Positions 42,184-55,570 of a stretch of 64,000 nt of DNA are shown here, one piece after another. Source of the DNA: Dreissena polymorpha (Eukaryota > Mollusca > Bivalvia > Myida > Dreissenidae); assembly GCF_020536995.1 (NCBI RefSeq), contig NW_026273348.1, positions 62,001 through 126,000 on the forward strand. Reading direction: 5' to 3'. Numbering within the stretch: position 1 is the first letter of the stretch; each line of letters starts with the position of its first letter. The notes under the pieces are model-generated. The model searched no databases, had not been told where the DNA came from, and saw only the letters and a list, made by a program, of their open reading frames with translations. A program made the translations under genes and the position numbers.

Positions 42184-44944
42184 GCTTTAACTACATACAC
42201 GCCATGGTTAAATTCCGTCGTCCGATTATATGTGCAGGATTGATAATGCTCGTGCTAGCCTACACAACTGTTACATATGGTGTTATACAACGAGTATTAT
42301 AATTATGTAATGTACTTGTTGGAATGTTGTTTTTAAATTGTATAGTGCTTCAGCGAACTTATGAGTGTATGTATGTGTGGGAACTGTTGTGATTTCAGAA
42401 CTTTATAGCGAAAGTGCCTCACCGTTTAAGAGGAATTACATGAATAATGTATTAACAATTTAATACTTGATTTACATACTTTGCTTCAGATAAAATATCA
42501 TTTCTCTCACGGTTGCAATTACATTCACATAATATTATGCGTGTTACACATTTGCAAACTCAATATAAACAGCGTTTTATATTACCGATTGTTTACACCC
42601 TTACAACTGATTGCCCGAATACAGGTTTGTTCGTTTAACGGCTACTCGACTTTAAAAACAATGTATTGGGGTATCAAAGAAAGTTTGAACGCCAGCATCC
42701 GAATCATCACTCAAAGTTAAGAGTCTTTAATAAAAATTACCATCACTAGTTTGTATATGTTTAAGGTTAAACAAACAACCATTTGTGGTTTAATTGATCA
42801 CAAAGTATTGTAATGATTACTCATTGCGAAAACTATATAAGGTGCCAATATTTTTTCATCCATGAGCGACAGTAGAAACTACACATTTCCGGAAGTCTCG
42901 GGAAGTTTTGTAATTAGAAAACTGGGTCAGACGGTGATATTGAGAATTCTTTTTTTTTCAATAAATAAGCGTTGCGTGTGTTTGGCAATAATTTTCAACA
43001 AAGTTGGCGCAACTTTTTATTTTATTCTGCTAGCCTTTGCTTATATCGTAAACAGATTAAAATTAATTTCGATCCAGATTGTTTGGGCCAAAATCCATCG
43101 AACGACTTATCAATTCGTTATAACCCGACCTTTTCAATGCAAATAAAGTTTTGGTTAAATTATTGTTTGTTTACTTCATCATGTGTGTGCATCTGTAAAT
43201 ATTTAAATAATAAGTTATAAAAGCAGACATTGTCTGCAGTAATGTCACTCAATCATCGGTTAGCGGATATAGACGGAAAATAATCGTAGTGTTTTCACTG
43301 CTTTAGAATGTTCATGCGAACATTCCGTAAGCATATGATTATTAATTAGGTTTGACAGTTTCGTTTTGAAACTGAGATAATCAACCACATTCGCCACCCA
43401 CTATTTGCATGTTGATAAAAGGCCCCCAAGACACATTCAGTATGTGTGGTTATGACAAGTCAAGAAGGGTTCAACCGATTTCACATTGTTCACTTATGAT
43501 TCATGTAATCATAAAACAGCAATGACAGCAGAATACATGATAAATTCGCCAATTACAAAATAATATGTATGTGTGTGAATTAATCTTAATTTAATAAAAA
43601 AATGTGCAGCATTTCTTGGTGATTTAATTGTAATTTCACATAGTTATAATTGACATTGTATGTGTGGTAAATATCAAGGATTCTTATACGAAGTATTACA
43701 ATATGTGTGATTCTCTTTTAATTTGTAATGTATTGCCATATTTTCTCGAGAAAAAAAGAAGTATCCTAAAACTGAAAATAAATTGTTTCCATTATTTTGA
43801 AAAGTAAACTTTGTGAATACCACTACTTGGCTCTTGATTTTTGCTAAGGCTGTATGTCCGAATGGAATATTCGGAGGCACGACGTAGTTATAATGATCTG
43901 CCCGAAGCCAATAGTGCGTTCGCTCGTTATCGTTCGGATATCGTCGCGAAAAACACACATTGAATATATTTTCACACACAAATTAAAAAAACGAGCATAA
44001 TGTATCTCGGTAAATCTATCATACGACAAACATGACATACACAAAAATGTTAACAGAGCAGATATTGTAAGACTTAAGCACACACACATCACCGTCAAAA
44101 TAACAATAAAGCAATAATAAATACACATATGTCAAAATAATAATATCGGTTATGCATTTTTCTTATATATTTTTGTGAGAATTTAATATGTTAAAGAAGG
44201 CTGCTTGAAAGTTAAGCGAATGTTCACAATCCGCAATTGAATCAGTAGTTAGATATCCTATACCAAATTTCATTTCTGAGGAAAGAGGTCTCTATATATT
44301 TTTGGATCTATGTTTAAATGCTTAAATACAGAAATTAGCAAGGCGTATCAGTATAGATTTTCTGGTCCCAATGAATATTCGTTAACATTTAAACATACTT
44401 CGTCTTCTTCTGTATATATCAGGTATACGTGTATTTCTAACATTACCATATAAAGGAAATATCACAAAAAATGGTACTCATCTTCGATTTTATTATGTGT
44501 ACAAAATTTACGACGCCTGTCTTTTTACAAACATTTTTGGTCATTGTATTTCTTCCGAAAAGTGTGCTTTTATTCTCAAAATTATGCTATTATTCTACCG
44601 ATCTCGCTTTATATAATGCTTAAATACTAATTTACAGTTCGTACATCTTATAATTACATTCATAAGATGTCTCACTAGAAAATAATATAAATTACATTCC
44701 ATACTTCATGAAAGTGATTGAAATTATTGTTAAGGTAGTAGGACAGTTGCATTTTTTGCGTTTTATTGTAAATATATGTTTAATATGTTGACATCAGTTG
44801 TCTTAAAATGAAAATTGTGTTAGCAAGAGCGTCCTTTGTATGTATGTGAAATTGTAAAAATTAAGAAAACAATGCTCATCTGTATAGTATCGGCGGTTAA
44901 GGTTCAACTAGATTTTTATTTCATTAAATATTAGAATCCCGTTT
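42184..44944. other. TLR 3' flank and spacer, no gene seen
   Basis: AT-rich. Open frames of 80-100 codons near 42862-43220 and 43674-44128 have no recognisable domains and biased, low-complexity composition. Confidence 0.35.
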
Positions 44945-45365
44945 TTATGTCCCCCACCAATGTAGTGGGGGACATATTGTTTTAGACCTGTCTGTTGGTT
45001 TGTTGCTTTGTTTGTTTGTGTGTTTGTTTGTGTGTTTATTTGCGTCAAACTTTAACATTTGCCATAACTTTTGCAATATTGAAGATAGCAACTTCATATT
45101 TTGCATGCATATGTATCTCATGGAGCTGCACATTTTGAGTGTTGAAAGGTCATGGTCATCCTTCAATGTCAAAGGTCAAATATATGGGTCAAAATAGCTT
45201 ATTTAATGTACACTTTTGCAATATTGAAGATAGCAACTTTATATTTGGCATGAATGTGTATCTCATGGAGCTGCGCATTTTATGTGGTGAAAGGTCAAGG
45301 TCATCCTTGATGGTCAAAGGTCAAATATATGCGGACAAAGTGTTTCACAAACACATATTGTTTAA
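44945..45365 (+). mobile_element. Dispersed repeat with GTCCCCCACC hairpin head and tandem 120-bp body
   Basis: Begins with the hairpin TGTCCCCCACCA..TGTAGTGGGGGACA (44949-44974), then a T/G-rich run. Two diverged copies of a body of about 120 bp follow (45070-45185 and 45206-45330), sharing TTTTGCAATATTGAAGATAG and TCATGGAGCTGC.CATTTT. It ends near TGTTTCACAAACACAT. This family is common in bivalve DNA. It has no coding capacity. Confidence 0.65.
45295..45323 (+). promoter_or_regulatory. Nuclear-receptor-like sites inside the repeat
   Basis: TCAAGGTCA (45295-45303) matches the extended half-site bound by NR5/ERR receptors. TGGTCAAAGGTCA (45311-45323) matches a DR1 element of the HNF4/RXR type. 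The first body copy has the poorer versions AAAGGTCATGGTCA and ATGTCAAAGGTCA (45166-45178). The match is to consensus only. Confidence 0.4.
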
Positions 45366-47164
45366 ATATATGTTCATTTATGTATAATTATTCATACAAG
45401 TGTTTTGTTTTGTGAATATAACAATATCAAATCTGAAATCTGACGCAAAGTTTGAATCTGATATTTATGATAGTTTTGCTTAGACGATAAAATCATTAAT
45501 GTTGGTAAAAGCCTTAGTTAATTTGATAGGTATCTCAAATCAAACGAGTCTCTTAGATTTAGAAATACACTTTGAATAAATCCTTTACTAGCATTCCTAT
45601 ACCCCTGGTGCTACACCTTCAAATGTGTATGCCTATTAGTTCTACCGTATTACAAATGAATGCACAGTTTGTAATTGTTTATTGTGTCTATATAAAAGTA
45701 ATATTATAAACTACCATTAGTCATAACAAATCCCCGTTGTAAACCCGGAAGAAGTAAGTCTTGCACTTGTTATGCTATATGACAATTATAACGACCGATC
45801 GTATTAGCTTTCGTTTCATGATATGCTCTAACAATAATTTAGCAATACACATGCTTATTAAAGATATAAATCAGGTAGTGAAAGGAAACGCTTGGAACAT
45901 TTGTAGACATAAAATACAATCACTATGGTCTTATAATGCAGAGTAGCCATGTGGCATAACATTTGTTGATTTTCGCATATGCACACCTGCATTGATACTT
46001 TTTCTGAAAGAAACGTAATTGACACTTTCACCAGCAACACACACACTACATTCTACTCAAGTAAAATAAAATACACATCCAATTGTTTTCGACTTTAACT
46101 TAAAATGATAAATTGTATGTAACACACATCACTTCGACCTTTTATATATTAAACGCGATCGCATCCTAGAGCAATGTTCAAGAACCATGTCATTGGTCTC
46201 AATTTAAACTTGTACATGGTAGGTTTCTGATTCCGTTTAATATATTCCTTATATTGAAAAAGTATAGTATTCAAAGCTACTTACTTATATTTGGTTTGAA
46301 AAACAGCATGCTTTTAAGTCCTTTAAATAAAAGGGTTTGAAGAACACAAAAAGACAATAAGCATGGCTATTAAGAAGTATATAATGACAAGGCAGTATGC
46401 TTAAACCATTATAGCTCAATCTGCTGGCACTCATTACATAATTATGATTCAATCAAAGCTTCATATATTGTTTTATTTAGAACAACTCTTAGTATAGCGG
46501 TTATTCAACTCTCTTGGACTTGTTATGCACTTAAGACTTTAAACGGTACTATTCATTACGATATAATACTGTGTTTAGCATCTGCACGCATCGTTCTTAT
46601 GAAAAATTAGAATAATTCGATAAAAATAAACACCACATTTTCAATCTGTTGAATACCTTATTTTTGAGACGAATAGTGGAAACAAAAAACAAATATGGAA
46701 CTGCAAGTGTGTGACAAAAGCGACAAATATGCTCCACAATAAAGCAATGTCAAAGGAGAGGGTCATCAGTGTGATTAAAAATATTAAATCCCCATCAGCA
46801 TCATATAGATCTAAACCTAAACAACGACGATGGCACATTAAGATAGAAATACTTGGAGAAATATGTCAATCATAAATGTGTTCTTTATTTTCCCCATGAA
46901 TGAGACCTATGCAAGTACTTTCCTTATATATACTTTTATAAGGTTTGATTTGGGCAAAATGAAGTCTGCAGGATTTCAAATTAGAAACACTCGTACTTAT
47001 TTAAGCATACATAAAGTACATAACAGTCAATATCTCAACACCAAACCAATCGTTTAATAATATACAACATGCCTACATATGTTCAATGAATTAAAATATA
47101 AGTCAGTATTCACAGAGATGTACATTACACATACTTGGAAATTGATGAAGGCAATAACACGAAG
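45366..47164. other. No gene seen
   Basis: AT-rich. The hydrophobic minus-strand frame at 46641-46838 has no family signature. Confidence 0.35.
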
Positions 47165-49650
47165 ACCGCTCTTATTCTACTACGAACATTCAATATACGA
47201 CAATTTTGACTTTAACACATTAAATGTTTTCAAGTTGTCTTCGAGCAAGCTTAAGACAATGTACGGTTCTTTAACAAGCGCATGCAATCATTCCATATCA
47301 GTGTCGTATACAGGACCGATAGCAAATATGTCGATATTCGACTCTAACTAAGTTCTAACTTGACCAGCGACTTGTCCGCGAATATGCCAGACGAAGTCAC
47401 AACGAGTATTTTACGGGAATTATTGCGCGTATCGCTATTATGGTCCGTAATGTTTATCATTTGAATCATACCCGATGATATATTTATCGCAAACTCCTTG
47501 TCGAACTCATTTATATAGCAAGATGATTGCTGCTGACAAATGCTTTGAATAGAAATCAACAACGAGTCGAGATTAGTGGCATTAGGAATTGAAGTATGTC
47601 TATATCCCAAGTCACCTGTTGTTGTTATGGTAACCATTTTGCCCGTTCGCTTTCCCATAGGCAGGTAAATACTGGGCGATGTACGTTAGTCCATTTAATG
47701 CCCTACTAAACTCCTGTTGAGTCATCAATGATTCAGATAAGTCATAAATGACAACAAATATGTCTGTCATACGGCTCACTGCACATTTCTCACATCGTCG
47801 CTTCTATAAGTCGACCTATTAGCCCACTGAGCGCATCGAAGTTCTCTACCGAGTACACTTACGACAAACTGTTTGTGTCGGGAGGAGACGCAATAGACTG
47901 TAGTTCTGTATGCAAAACCTCACGGCCGACACCTACACAATAAAAACTAAACTTTTGTTGATATCATTTGAAACAAAATTGTCCGTTATAGCATTTTGCC
48001 TTCACGGAGTCATCTTAAAGTATGCAAAGTAAATTATTAGTTTTAAGTATGAAACTTCATGGATGTATGAACACATATCCCTGTAAATTTCTAGTTTCGC
48101 ATATATGATTGTGGCGTGTAGAAAAATATATATTTAAATTTTGGATAAAATTAAATAATAAATAAACTTTCAGCTAAATCAAACTTTCGTTAAGAATTAC
48201 ATACATAATATTGTATACGTTTAAACATAAGTGTATCTTAATAACTAGGTTTAAAAAATATATTTATGTGATAAAAGTATATCTGTTGTATCACCTATTG
48301 CGACTACATTTACATCTCTGCGCAGTTTACAGCTGCCTCATTAGTCGCAGGCATATTTGTCGACATTCCGTCTGTTAGCACAAATACAAATTTCACAATT
48401 GTTAGACCGTCTAAGCGATTTCCCCTTGTTGAGAGCAAAGAACGGGCCATGTCGAGACCTTTGTTGGTGAACGTAGCGCCCGGTCGGAATGGTATATTCT
48501 TAACCTTTGTCTGAAAAATGTGAGTGTTTGTTTGGTTTAATTCACCCAAGAATGTTGTCATTATTACATATCGAGCCTATCATGCATGTTGTAACCGGCA
48601 TTGAATTCACTGATGTAATTAATGGAATAATATGATTCCAGAAAATAATATCATGACAGATATTCTTGTTAACACTCGATAGCCCATGATTTAAGTTTAG
48701 TTTGATGTTGATACATCTTATAATGTTTGAACTACCATCCGCACAAATCGTAAGCATTAAAGTACACCAAATTGTCAATAACAAAACAGTAAAGAAAGAA
48801 ATTATTATTGTGCATGGGCACTGCAGTTATATTGCAAAAAGTTAATTGGTGATAATAACTGTCCAGCAAAGAAAGCAATACACATTGTGCATGGTATTTA
48901 CTTGTATATTAGAAAGTTAAAATGTGGATTTTATATTGATACCTCTGATAGTTGTCGAGGAATGCCGCGGACAAAATTTATTTTTTCTTAAATGTTTGAA
49001 GTCAACAATTATGGCTCACAAAACTTGCTATGAGGGAGATATAAATACGTTTAATGTTAGCAAATACAATTTCTTTCAGCATATACAAGCAAGATCAATA
49101 CCTCATGTGCACTATTAAATGATAGACATATTGTATCAATACGAATCCGTATCTAGATATTTAAGCGTGTCTTGTTTGATTTATAAAATCGTTTGCTTAG
49201 AAACTCCAAAGCCATATAACCTGCGTCAAGCAAAAGTGGGTCTTATGTCATATTCGGTCAGCATTGGCGCTGGCTGGCCCGGAGCTAACCTATCCGCTAT
49301 TAAGTGGCACGAGGTTTCGCGGCCCTATTAGCGATTGTGCAGGCTAACTTTGGAGCTTCACTGTCAGCATATGGCATGCGTACCAGTTTCGCATGACCCC
49401 GTAATATGTAATCATAACGAGCTCATTGTTATATCCTTTTTGCTCAAGGAACTGTCAAAGCCAAGTTCCGTGACGGCGTTTGTCGAAAACGTCACAACTG
49501 CAAATTGAAATTCTGTGACACTGACATTGCTTGCATCTATGAATCTTGCGCGAAGTCCAGTTGTTTGTTGAATTGATCCTCTGTCTGGCTTATCGAAGAA
49601 TCGACAACGAAAATAACATCGGCTGGAACTGCATCGCATTTGTTAACACA
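47165..49650 (-). pseudogene. von Willebrand factor A multi-module gene fragment, broken
   Basis: On the minus strand a first vWA module starts near 49640: ADVIFVVDSSISQTEDQFNK carries the MIDAS motif DxSxS, followed after a frame change by TEFQFAVVTFSTNAV. It continues at 48500-48310 after an acceptor TTTTTCAG (PFRPGATFTNKGLDMAR, the MIDAS Thr, and VFVLTDGMSTNMPAT, the MIDAS Asp), then DVNVVAIG, and near 47930-47790 GVGREVLHTELQSIASPP and YSVENFDALSGLI. A second module follows: TDIFVVIYDLSESLMTQQEF (47760-47700), ILVVTSSGIFADKSL (47385-47350) and NIDIFAIGPVYDTDME (to about 47290). There are at least four frame changes or stops. Intact relatives (matrilin or collagen-like) are extracellular adhesion proteins. 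Neither the N- nor the C-terminal ends were found. Confidence 0.75.
49225..49397. mobile_element. Small inverted-repeat element related to 33145-33325
   Basis: AAAGTGGGTCTTATGTCATATTCGG at the left and CATATGGCATGCGTACCAGTTTCGCATGACCC at the right (eroded inverse). The middle is GC-richer than its surroundings. It sits inside the first vWA intron. Confidence 0.45.
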
Positions 49651-52600
49651 TGAATATAAACAACAGTACTTATCTATAAGCAAATGATCTTCTCAATTAT
49701 ATGTGTGCGACATAAAGAAATAACATGTTTTTTCCGGGATGAAGAACTTTTATCCGGTGTGTGCCTGTCGCGTAGATATACCTGTTGACGATATAACAAG
49801 GTCCGGTGAAATGTGTCAAATATTGTATGTAGTCACTGCTTTTAACAGGTCAATATTTAGATCAAACACACATAATCCACTAGTTTTTTTGTATTACAGT
49901 ATGTAAAATCTACATGGTGCTATATATATTGAGATTTTAAATAAAGACGCGAAGTAGTTGATACTCGTGTTGGTTTCATTTCATCGTGCCTCAGAAAGTT
50001 ACGGTTTTAATGTTCTGGTCGGTAAATAACCATTGAGCAGTTAAATACTTATTTTATTGAAATGTATTCACGTTTACTTCAATTTAAGACAGTAGGGACC
50101 TAATGAGATCGGTTATGTTCGGGCGATAACGCCGTATTCGGAAAGCGTTCGGAAACGATTGGATTTCTCCGTCAAAGTCCGGAAATAATACTTAAACCAC
50201 GAACTACATAAGTGGTTTTTAATTTAAGAACTAAACACCCGAAATAAATGTTTTTTGTTTTATTTTTGAACTAAGTGTGTTCATCACCTTAAGATTTATT
50301 ATTGTTAAAAGATAACATATTCAAATTAATTCGTTTGAAAAACATTGTTATCGTTCCTGACGTCACGGCTGTTGACATTTTGTTGCAAACTGAAAGATCG
50401 TTAAAGACCAGGCGGTTTTCAAACACACAAAAATAATGTGATACCGATATCCAACGTTGCTCTGCTATTGAATGAAGGCAGATTATTACAGGCACATTAC
50501 AATAACGGAAGGTTTTATTCAAAATGTATACACATACACAAATAAAACATTTAGCAAAAGCTTATGAATTAAGACGTTTTACCACTTTTAGAACTGCATG
50601 ATGTATCACAAATTTCTCTGCCTTATTTACAGATTATACACAAACACGTAGTTGTAATTGAACGATTTGTTGTCGCTTTTGACATTTTATCCAGATGAGT
50701 GCACATATTATTGGAGATTAAATGCACAATTCGCTTTCGATGGCATTTGTATGCTTGTCTACTAGCACAATCCTCTGGAGTATGTTTATTAAGCTTTTTG
50801 TCAAAATATGTAAATCACATTTACAAAAACTAAGCATTTTGGATATAGGGTCATATTATAGAAATCGCCCAACCGAGTCAAGTGGTATGCGTATCTATCT
50901 AAGTGTAAACAGTTAACTGGATGGTTAAAGGTTTTAAAATGTTGCAATAAGTTTTGATATACAATTTTCGATGTGAAAATAATAAATTGTATTTCTGAAA
51001 AAGAAACAGTTAGGCACCCACTACCTCAATTTGTTTACACTAATATGTTTAACGAATAATTCTGAGCCAAGTATGAGCTTTGGAACTCCTTCATACCATT
51101 TTAAACTCCAAGGTCTTAAAAATCGATCGCTCAACGGCGGAGACCTCAGTTTTGTTCATGTTTGTACGTTTGTTATGTACGTGTGTGTCTTGTCTTTGGC
51201 ATGTGTTTTGCGTCGTTTTATTTGGCAATTAGTTCCTTGCCAACGGCAATAACCGCATTGTATAAAATGATGTTTGGGACTTGCTGATGCGTCTGATGTC
51301 TCATTGTATATGTTTTTGAAACTTGAAAATATGTTAACAATAATCTATTGACACCATTCATTTATTTTTTATACTTTGTTGTCTGGTGTTTGTTTTAGAG
51401 CGATGTTTTAATTAATTATCTAACGTTTTTTATTCATCAGATATGAGACGATATCAAAATAAAGAGCGTTTTGTTTATTGTTTATACTGTTGAAGTGTTA
51501 ACATATTCGGGAATAATTATAGCGTCGTTAATAAAATAATTAAATATATGACATTGTAATTTGTAGTTGTGGTGTCTTAATCACTGCGGTTTATTGTTGG
51601 AATATGGGCAATAGTATATTTCACATTGCTTGTAACTTTTTTATATATTGTACCTTACAGTTGATTTGTTACGCAATTAATATTTACATGTCATGAATCA
51701 TCGTGATTTGTTTGCACATTGTGATTCTGTTACTACACTAATGAATAGCGCGCTAAATACTGATATGTTCAAAAAATCGAAATACTATCTGGTATGTGCG
51801 TTCATAAAGTAAAATTTTATTGCATGAATAACACAGCGAATATGTATTTTTCTCTCATAATGAATGCTATGCAATTTGATTATTTAACATACAATTATTC
51901 AGGAACAATTGCTAACGACTTCTACAAAAGTGGTCGTATACTATTTGATTTTGCATATTTGTATATCATATTCATCATTCATAAATACAAATTGTGACGC
52001 ATGGATAACACTACGATGCTTAAATTAGTGTATTATTTTTAATTACATGACAAGAATAAACTATTTAACTAAACGAAGCGGCCCTCGTGTGTATTGTAGC
52101 TTACGAGACAACTTTATAGAATATTAATAGACAATTAAAAAACGGCTTTAGCCGAGTTATGTGGTACGAGTTTCACTGCATGTCTCATAGGTCCGTGTAT
52201 ATACCGTCTTTTCCTTTTTCGTTTTGAACTTGATACAACGAAACATGAACATTAACGCATATTAGTTTATATTCCGATTTTCTAATCACCGAAACAAAAA
52301 CAAAGTAAGAAAACAAAATTAACTTCTTTATATCGTTTTTCGTTGTACTAATTGTAAAACAGAATACGAAATGTATTTCCCTCTTCAAATTTCTTCATAT
52401 AACGAAAATCAATGATTAAAACTTTGTCCCGTTCACCGTTCTTGGTTTGATAATACGGTTTACAAAAAAAAAACGAAAAACGAGTGGCGCAGTTTAAAGA
52501 TCTATAAATAAATTGTTTATGTATTGATCTTTGCTCTGTGCTCTGTGCTGCTGTCTTGGGGAGGTAACTCATTCGTGGCTTTTGCGCGTATTTTTTTCCA

Positions 52601-54259
52601 GTACATTAGAATAAATCACTTATTTCGATCAGGATGGCTTCTTACGTGCATTTTGAGGGGAGGAAAAGATACGCCGGAAAGGAAGAAGGAGTGGATAGTT
52701 TCATTTGTTTTTCCAGGTAATGTATTTTTCCAAATTGAAATGATCATAATCTTGACATCTAAATGTTTCCCAACGTACCGGTATTTCATGTCGATCCAAC
52801 CAAATTGATAAGGCTATAAGTAGCCTCTAATGACACTTCTTGTTCCTTGTAATTTTACAAAAAATCGTTTTAATCCTATAATCAGGGGGGGTCCTTACAT
52901 TTTAAGAGCTGTAATATTCCTTCCACTGAGTCCCGTATTCTAATTAGTATTACAGCTTTGACCCGCATGACGTTTTAAGAAGCTCAATAATCGGCGGCAG
53001 CTGCTAAAATGGCCCCTATGTTTTAAATTCAGCATCACCTTACATAATAGAATGTTAAAGTTGTACTAGTACCGCCTATATTGAGCAAGAAGAGGGCAAA
53101 AGGAGAATAAATAAATTGTTTGAGTCTTATGGAATAGTTAAGTGGAAGGTGTCTAAAATATAATTTCCAATTCGTTCGAAGTACAAATCCCGTTTCAAAT
53201 ACATGTTACATTTAACAACTTAACGGTGATATGTCTAGTGATTTAAGCTCTGAAAGAGGAATAACCAAACACCTTATATGAATCCGTTTTTCGCTTGAAA
53301 TAATTATACATGTATATAATATTATTATTAATATTAAAGAATATTGTAGTATGAGAAGTATTAACAATATCCAAAAACTGTATTTCGCTCGCAATGTATT
53401 ATAAGGAAAAACAATTAACTTACTTAAAATTAATTTTCTGGTTGATGAGTAGCGCATTTAACTCAATGATGTATATTAAAGTCACGTTGATAATATCATG
53501 TACACCGAATATTTAAAGAGTGTTAATCATTGCTTCCTTGTTATATGCTATTGATTTTTAAATAAGCTATTGAAAGAACTTCTATATTGCTGTGGGTCAG
53601 GTTACCTGATAATATTGATCGTTTCCTGATTTGAATTACTTTTTATATTGCATTAGTTTTGTTCAATGTATGCGATTTTTATACATATATCATACTTTTT
53701 GACTTGTGACTTTCGGCAAATTTAAACAAGGAAAGTTAAATACACCATCAATAAAAAGCATAATGCCAAACGATCAAGTATTAAAAAATATTGGGACAAT
53801 ACGAGTTAATACAATTCTTGTCAACTTTCATCATAGTGAATCATCAAACAAGGAAGAAGACCAAAATGTAAATGGCATTGTAAGATGGAAAAAGGCATAC
53901 TATATCTTACAATCAGTGTTGAAATTGGAAATATATCTTATCTCTTAATTATCGGGCGTACTGTTACTTCATTATTGAATCAAAAGTTGCACACGGTTTC
54001 TCGAGGGTAAAATAAAACCCGCTAGACAGTGGAGCTGGTCATATCGATCTTAACATAATTTAAAATTTAGATTAAAGAAGGTGGTTATTGTGTTTCTCTG
54101 ATGAATAGTACATTATTGATTAATTATACTTAATTAAATATATCCTTCTGCTTTATTGTTTTATCATTTAAATTGCTATTGCAATGTGTTAAAGTATTAT
54201 GTTAAAGTATATTAACAGTTGTGTTTTTTATGATTATGTCAAGTTTATTTGTCAGGTTT
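49651..54259. other. Long gene-poor stretch
   Basis: About 4.6 kb of AT-rich DNA. No exon, RNA gene or repeat family was recognised. Many open frames of 60-95 codons are present, all without domain features. Confidence 0.35.
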
Positions 54260-54739
54260 GGCATGCGCTATACCTGTTTAGGTCCCCGTGGCATGCGCTA
54301 TACCTGTTTAAGTCCCCGTGGCATGCGCTATACCTGTTTAAGTCCCCGTGGCATGCGCTATACCTGTTTAAGTCCCCGTGGCATGCGCTATACCTGTTTA
54401 AGTCCCCGTGGCATGCGCTATACCTGTTTAAGTCCCCGTGGCATGCGCTATACCTGTTTAAGTCCCCGTGGCATGCGCTATACCTGTTTAAGTCCCCGTG
54501 GCATGCGCTTTAACTGTTTAAGTCCCCGTGGCATGAGCTATACCTGTTTAAGTCCCCGTGGCATGCGCTATACCTGTGTAAGTCCCCGTGGCATGCGCTA
54601 TACCTGTTTAAGTCCCCGTGGCATGCGCTATACCTGTTTAAGTCCCCGTGGCATGCGCTATACCTGTTTAAGTCCCCGTGGCATGCGCTTTACCTGTTTA
54701 AGTCCCCGTGGCATGCGCTATACCTGTTTAAATCCCCGA
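54260..54739 (+). repeat. 30-bp satellite, 16 copies
   Basis: Unit GGCATGCGCTATACCTGTTT plus AAGTCCCCGT, repeated sixteen times at exactly 30-base spacing with fewer than ten substitutions. The unit has no stop in two frames, giving spurious open frames of 104 and 175 codons. Confidence 0.97.
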
Positions 54740-54744
54740 AGTAT

Positions 54745-55570
54745 TTAGCTCATCTGAGCAAGACGAGCTCGAGGCGAGATTTTGTGATCACCGTACTTTA
54801 AACTCGCTATCACTCTAGGCATTACAAGTTTCAACTTACTTTTATAAAACTTGGTCAGAATTTGTATCTAGACTGTAAATCAAATATTAAACAAATTGAT
54901 ACCACTCTAACGGCCGTACTTATTACTTTAAATTTATGAAACTTGGTCAGAATATATTTTCTGAAATAAAATCGCAGCCGAGTTCAAACTGTGTCATATG
55001 ATCCAAGTACGAGGTTACAAGAAAAAAGTATAGTAAAACAAACCACGTTTTAGTATTATTTATTATTCATTCCTACTGAAACTTTGTCACACTGGTAATT
55101 TTGGCATGCCATCACGTCAAAGGTTAGAAATATTGCCATGTTATCATTCGACATGAATCAATTATTTATGACTATTAATAAAACTTGTTCCGGAATTAAT
55201 GTTTATCTTTACAATAGCTTACTCGGGTGTGAATCTGCGTAACGTGCGTTTAAAATCTATGCCACTAGGTCACATCTTAGAAATACCTTGTTACAACTCT
55301 AGTCATATATTAATATAATCTTACATTTGAGTCAACAATAAGTTATATTGATTGTTGGATTGGCGCAGTTACTCAACTTTTTTCATGAAACTTTATGAAC
55401 CATGCGTACAGAATTGTTATTCGAGGTTCAATTAATCGTGTGCAACTTTTTGAAGAAACGAACTTATAACAGTCCAACTGTCTGTCTATTCGTCTCTACG
55501 TCTGCACGTCTGTGCAACAGTTCCTGTATCAGCAATAACTGTGTCATGGACCCGCCTGATCTGCAATCAA
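54745..55570 (+). repeat. Bivalve dispersed repeat with AGCTCATCTGAGCAAGACGAGC head (probable)
   Basis: Starts with an imperfect hairpin AGCTCATCTGAGC..GACGAGCTC, followed by TTTTGTGATCACCGTAC and several AAACTTGGTCAGAAT words (54847-54950), as in a common bivalve interspersed repeat. The right end is uncertain. A similar right-end fragment (AGATGAGCGCTTTAGGGCC) is at 62752-62770. Confidence 0.4.

Noticed and set aside
46641-46838. Minus-strand membrane protein exon (65 codons, hydrophobic)
   Set aside because: No splice sites in a sensible arrangement, no family motif, T-rich composition that yields hydrophobic frames by chance.
54199-54748. Repeat proteins of 104 and 175 codons, or a CRISPR-like array
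   Set aside because: A head-to-tail 30-bp satellite without unique spacers, and two overlapping frames open at once. Not coding and not CRISPR.
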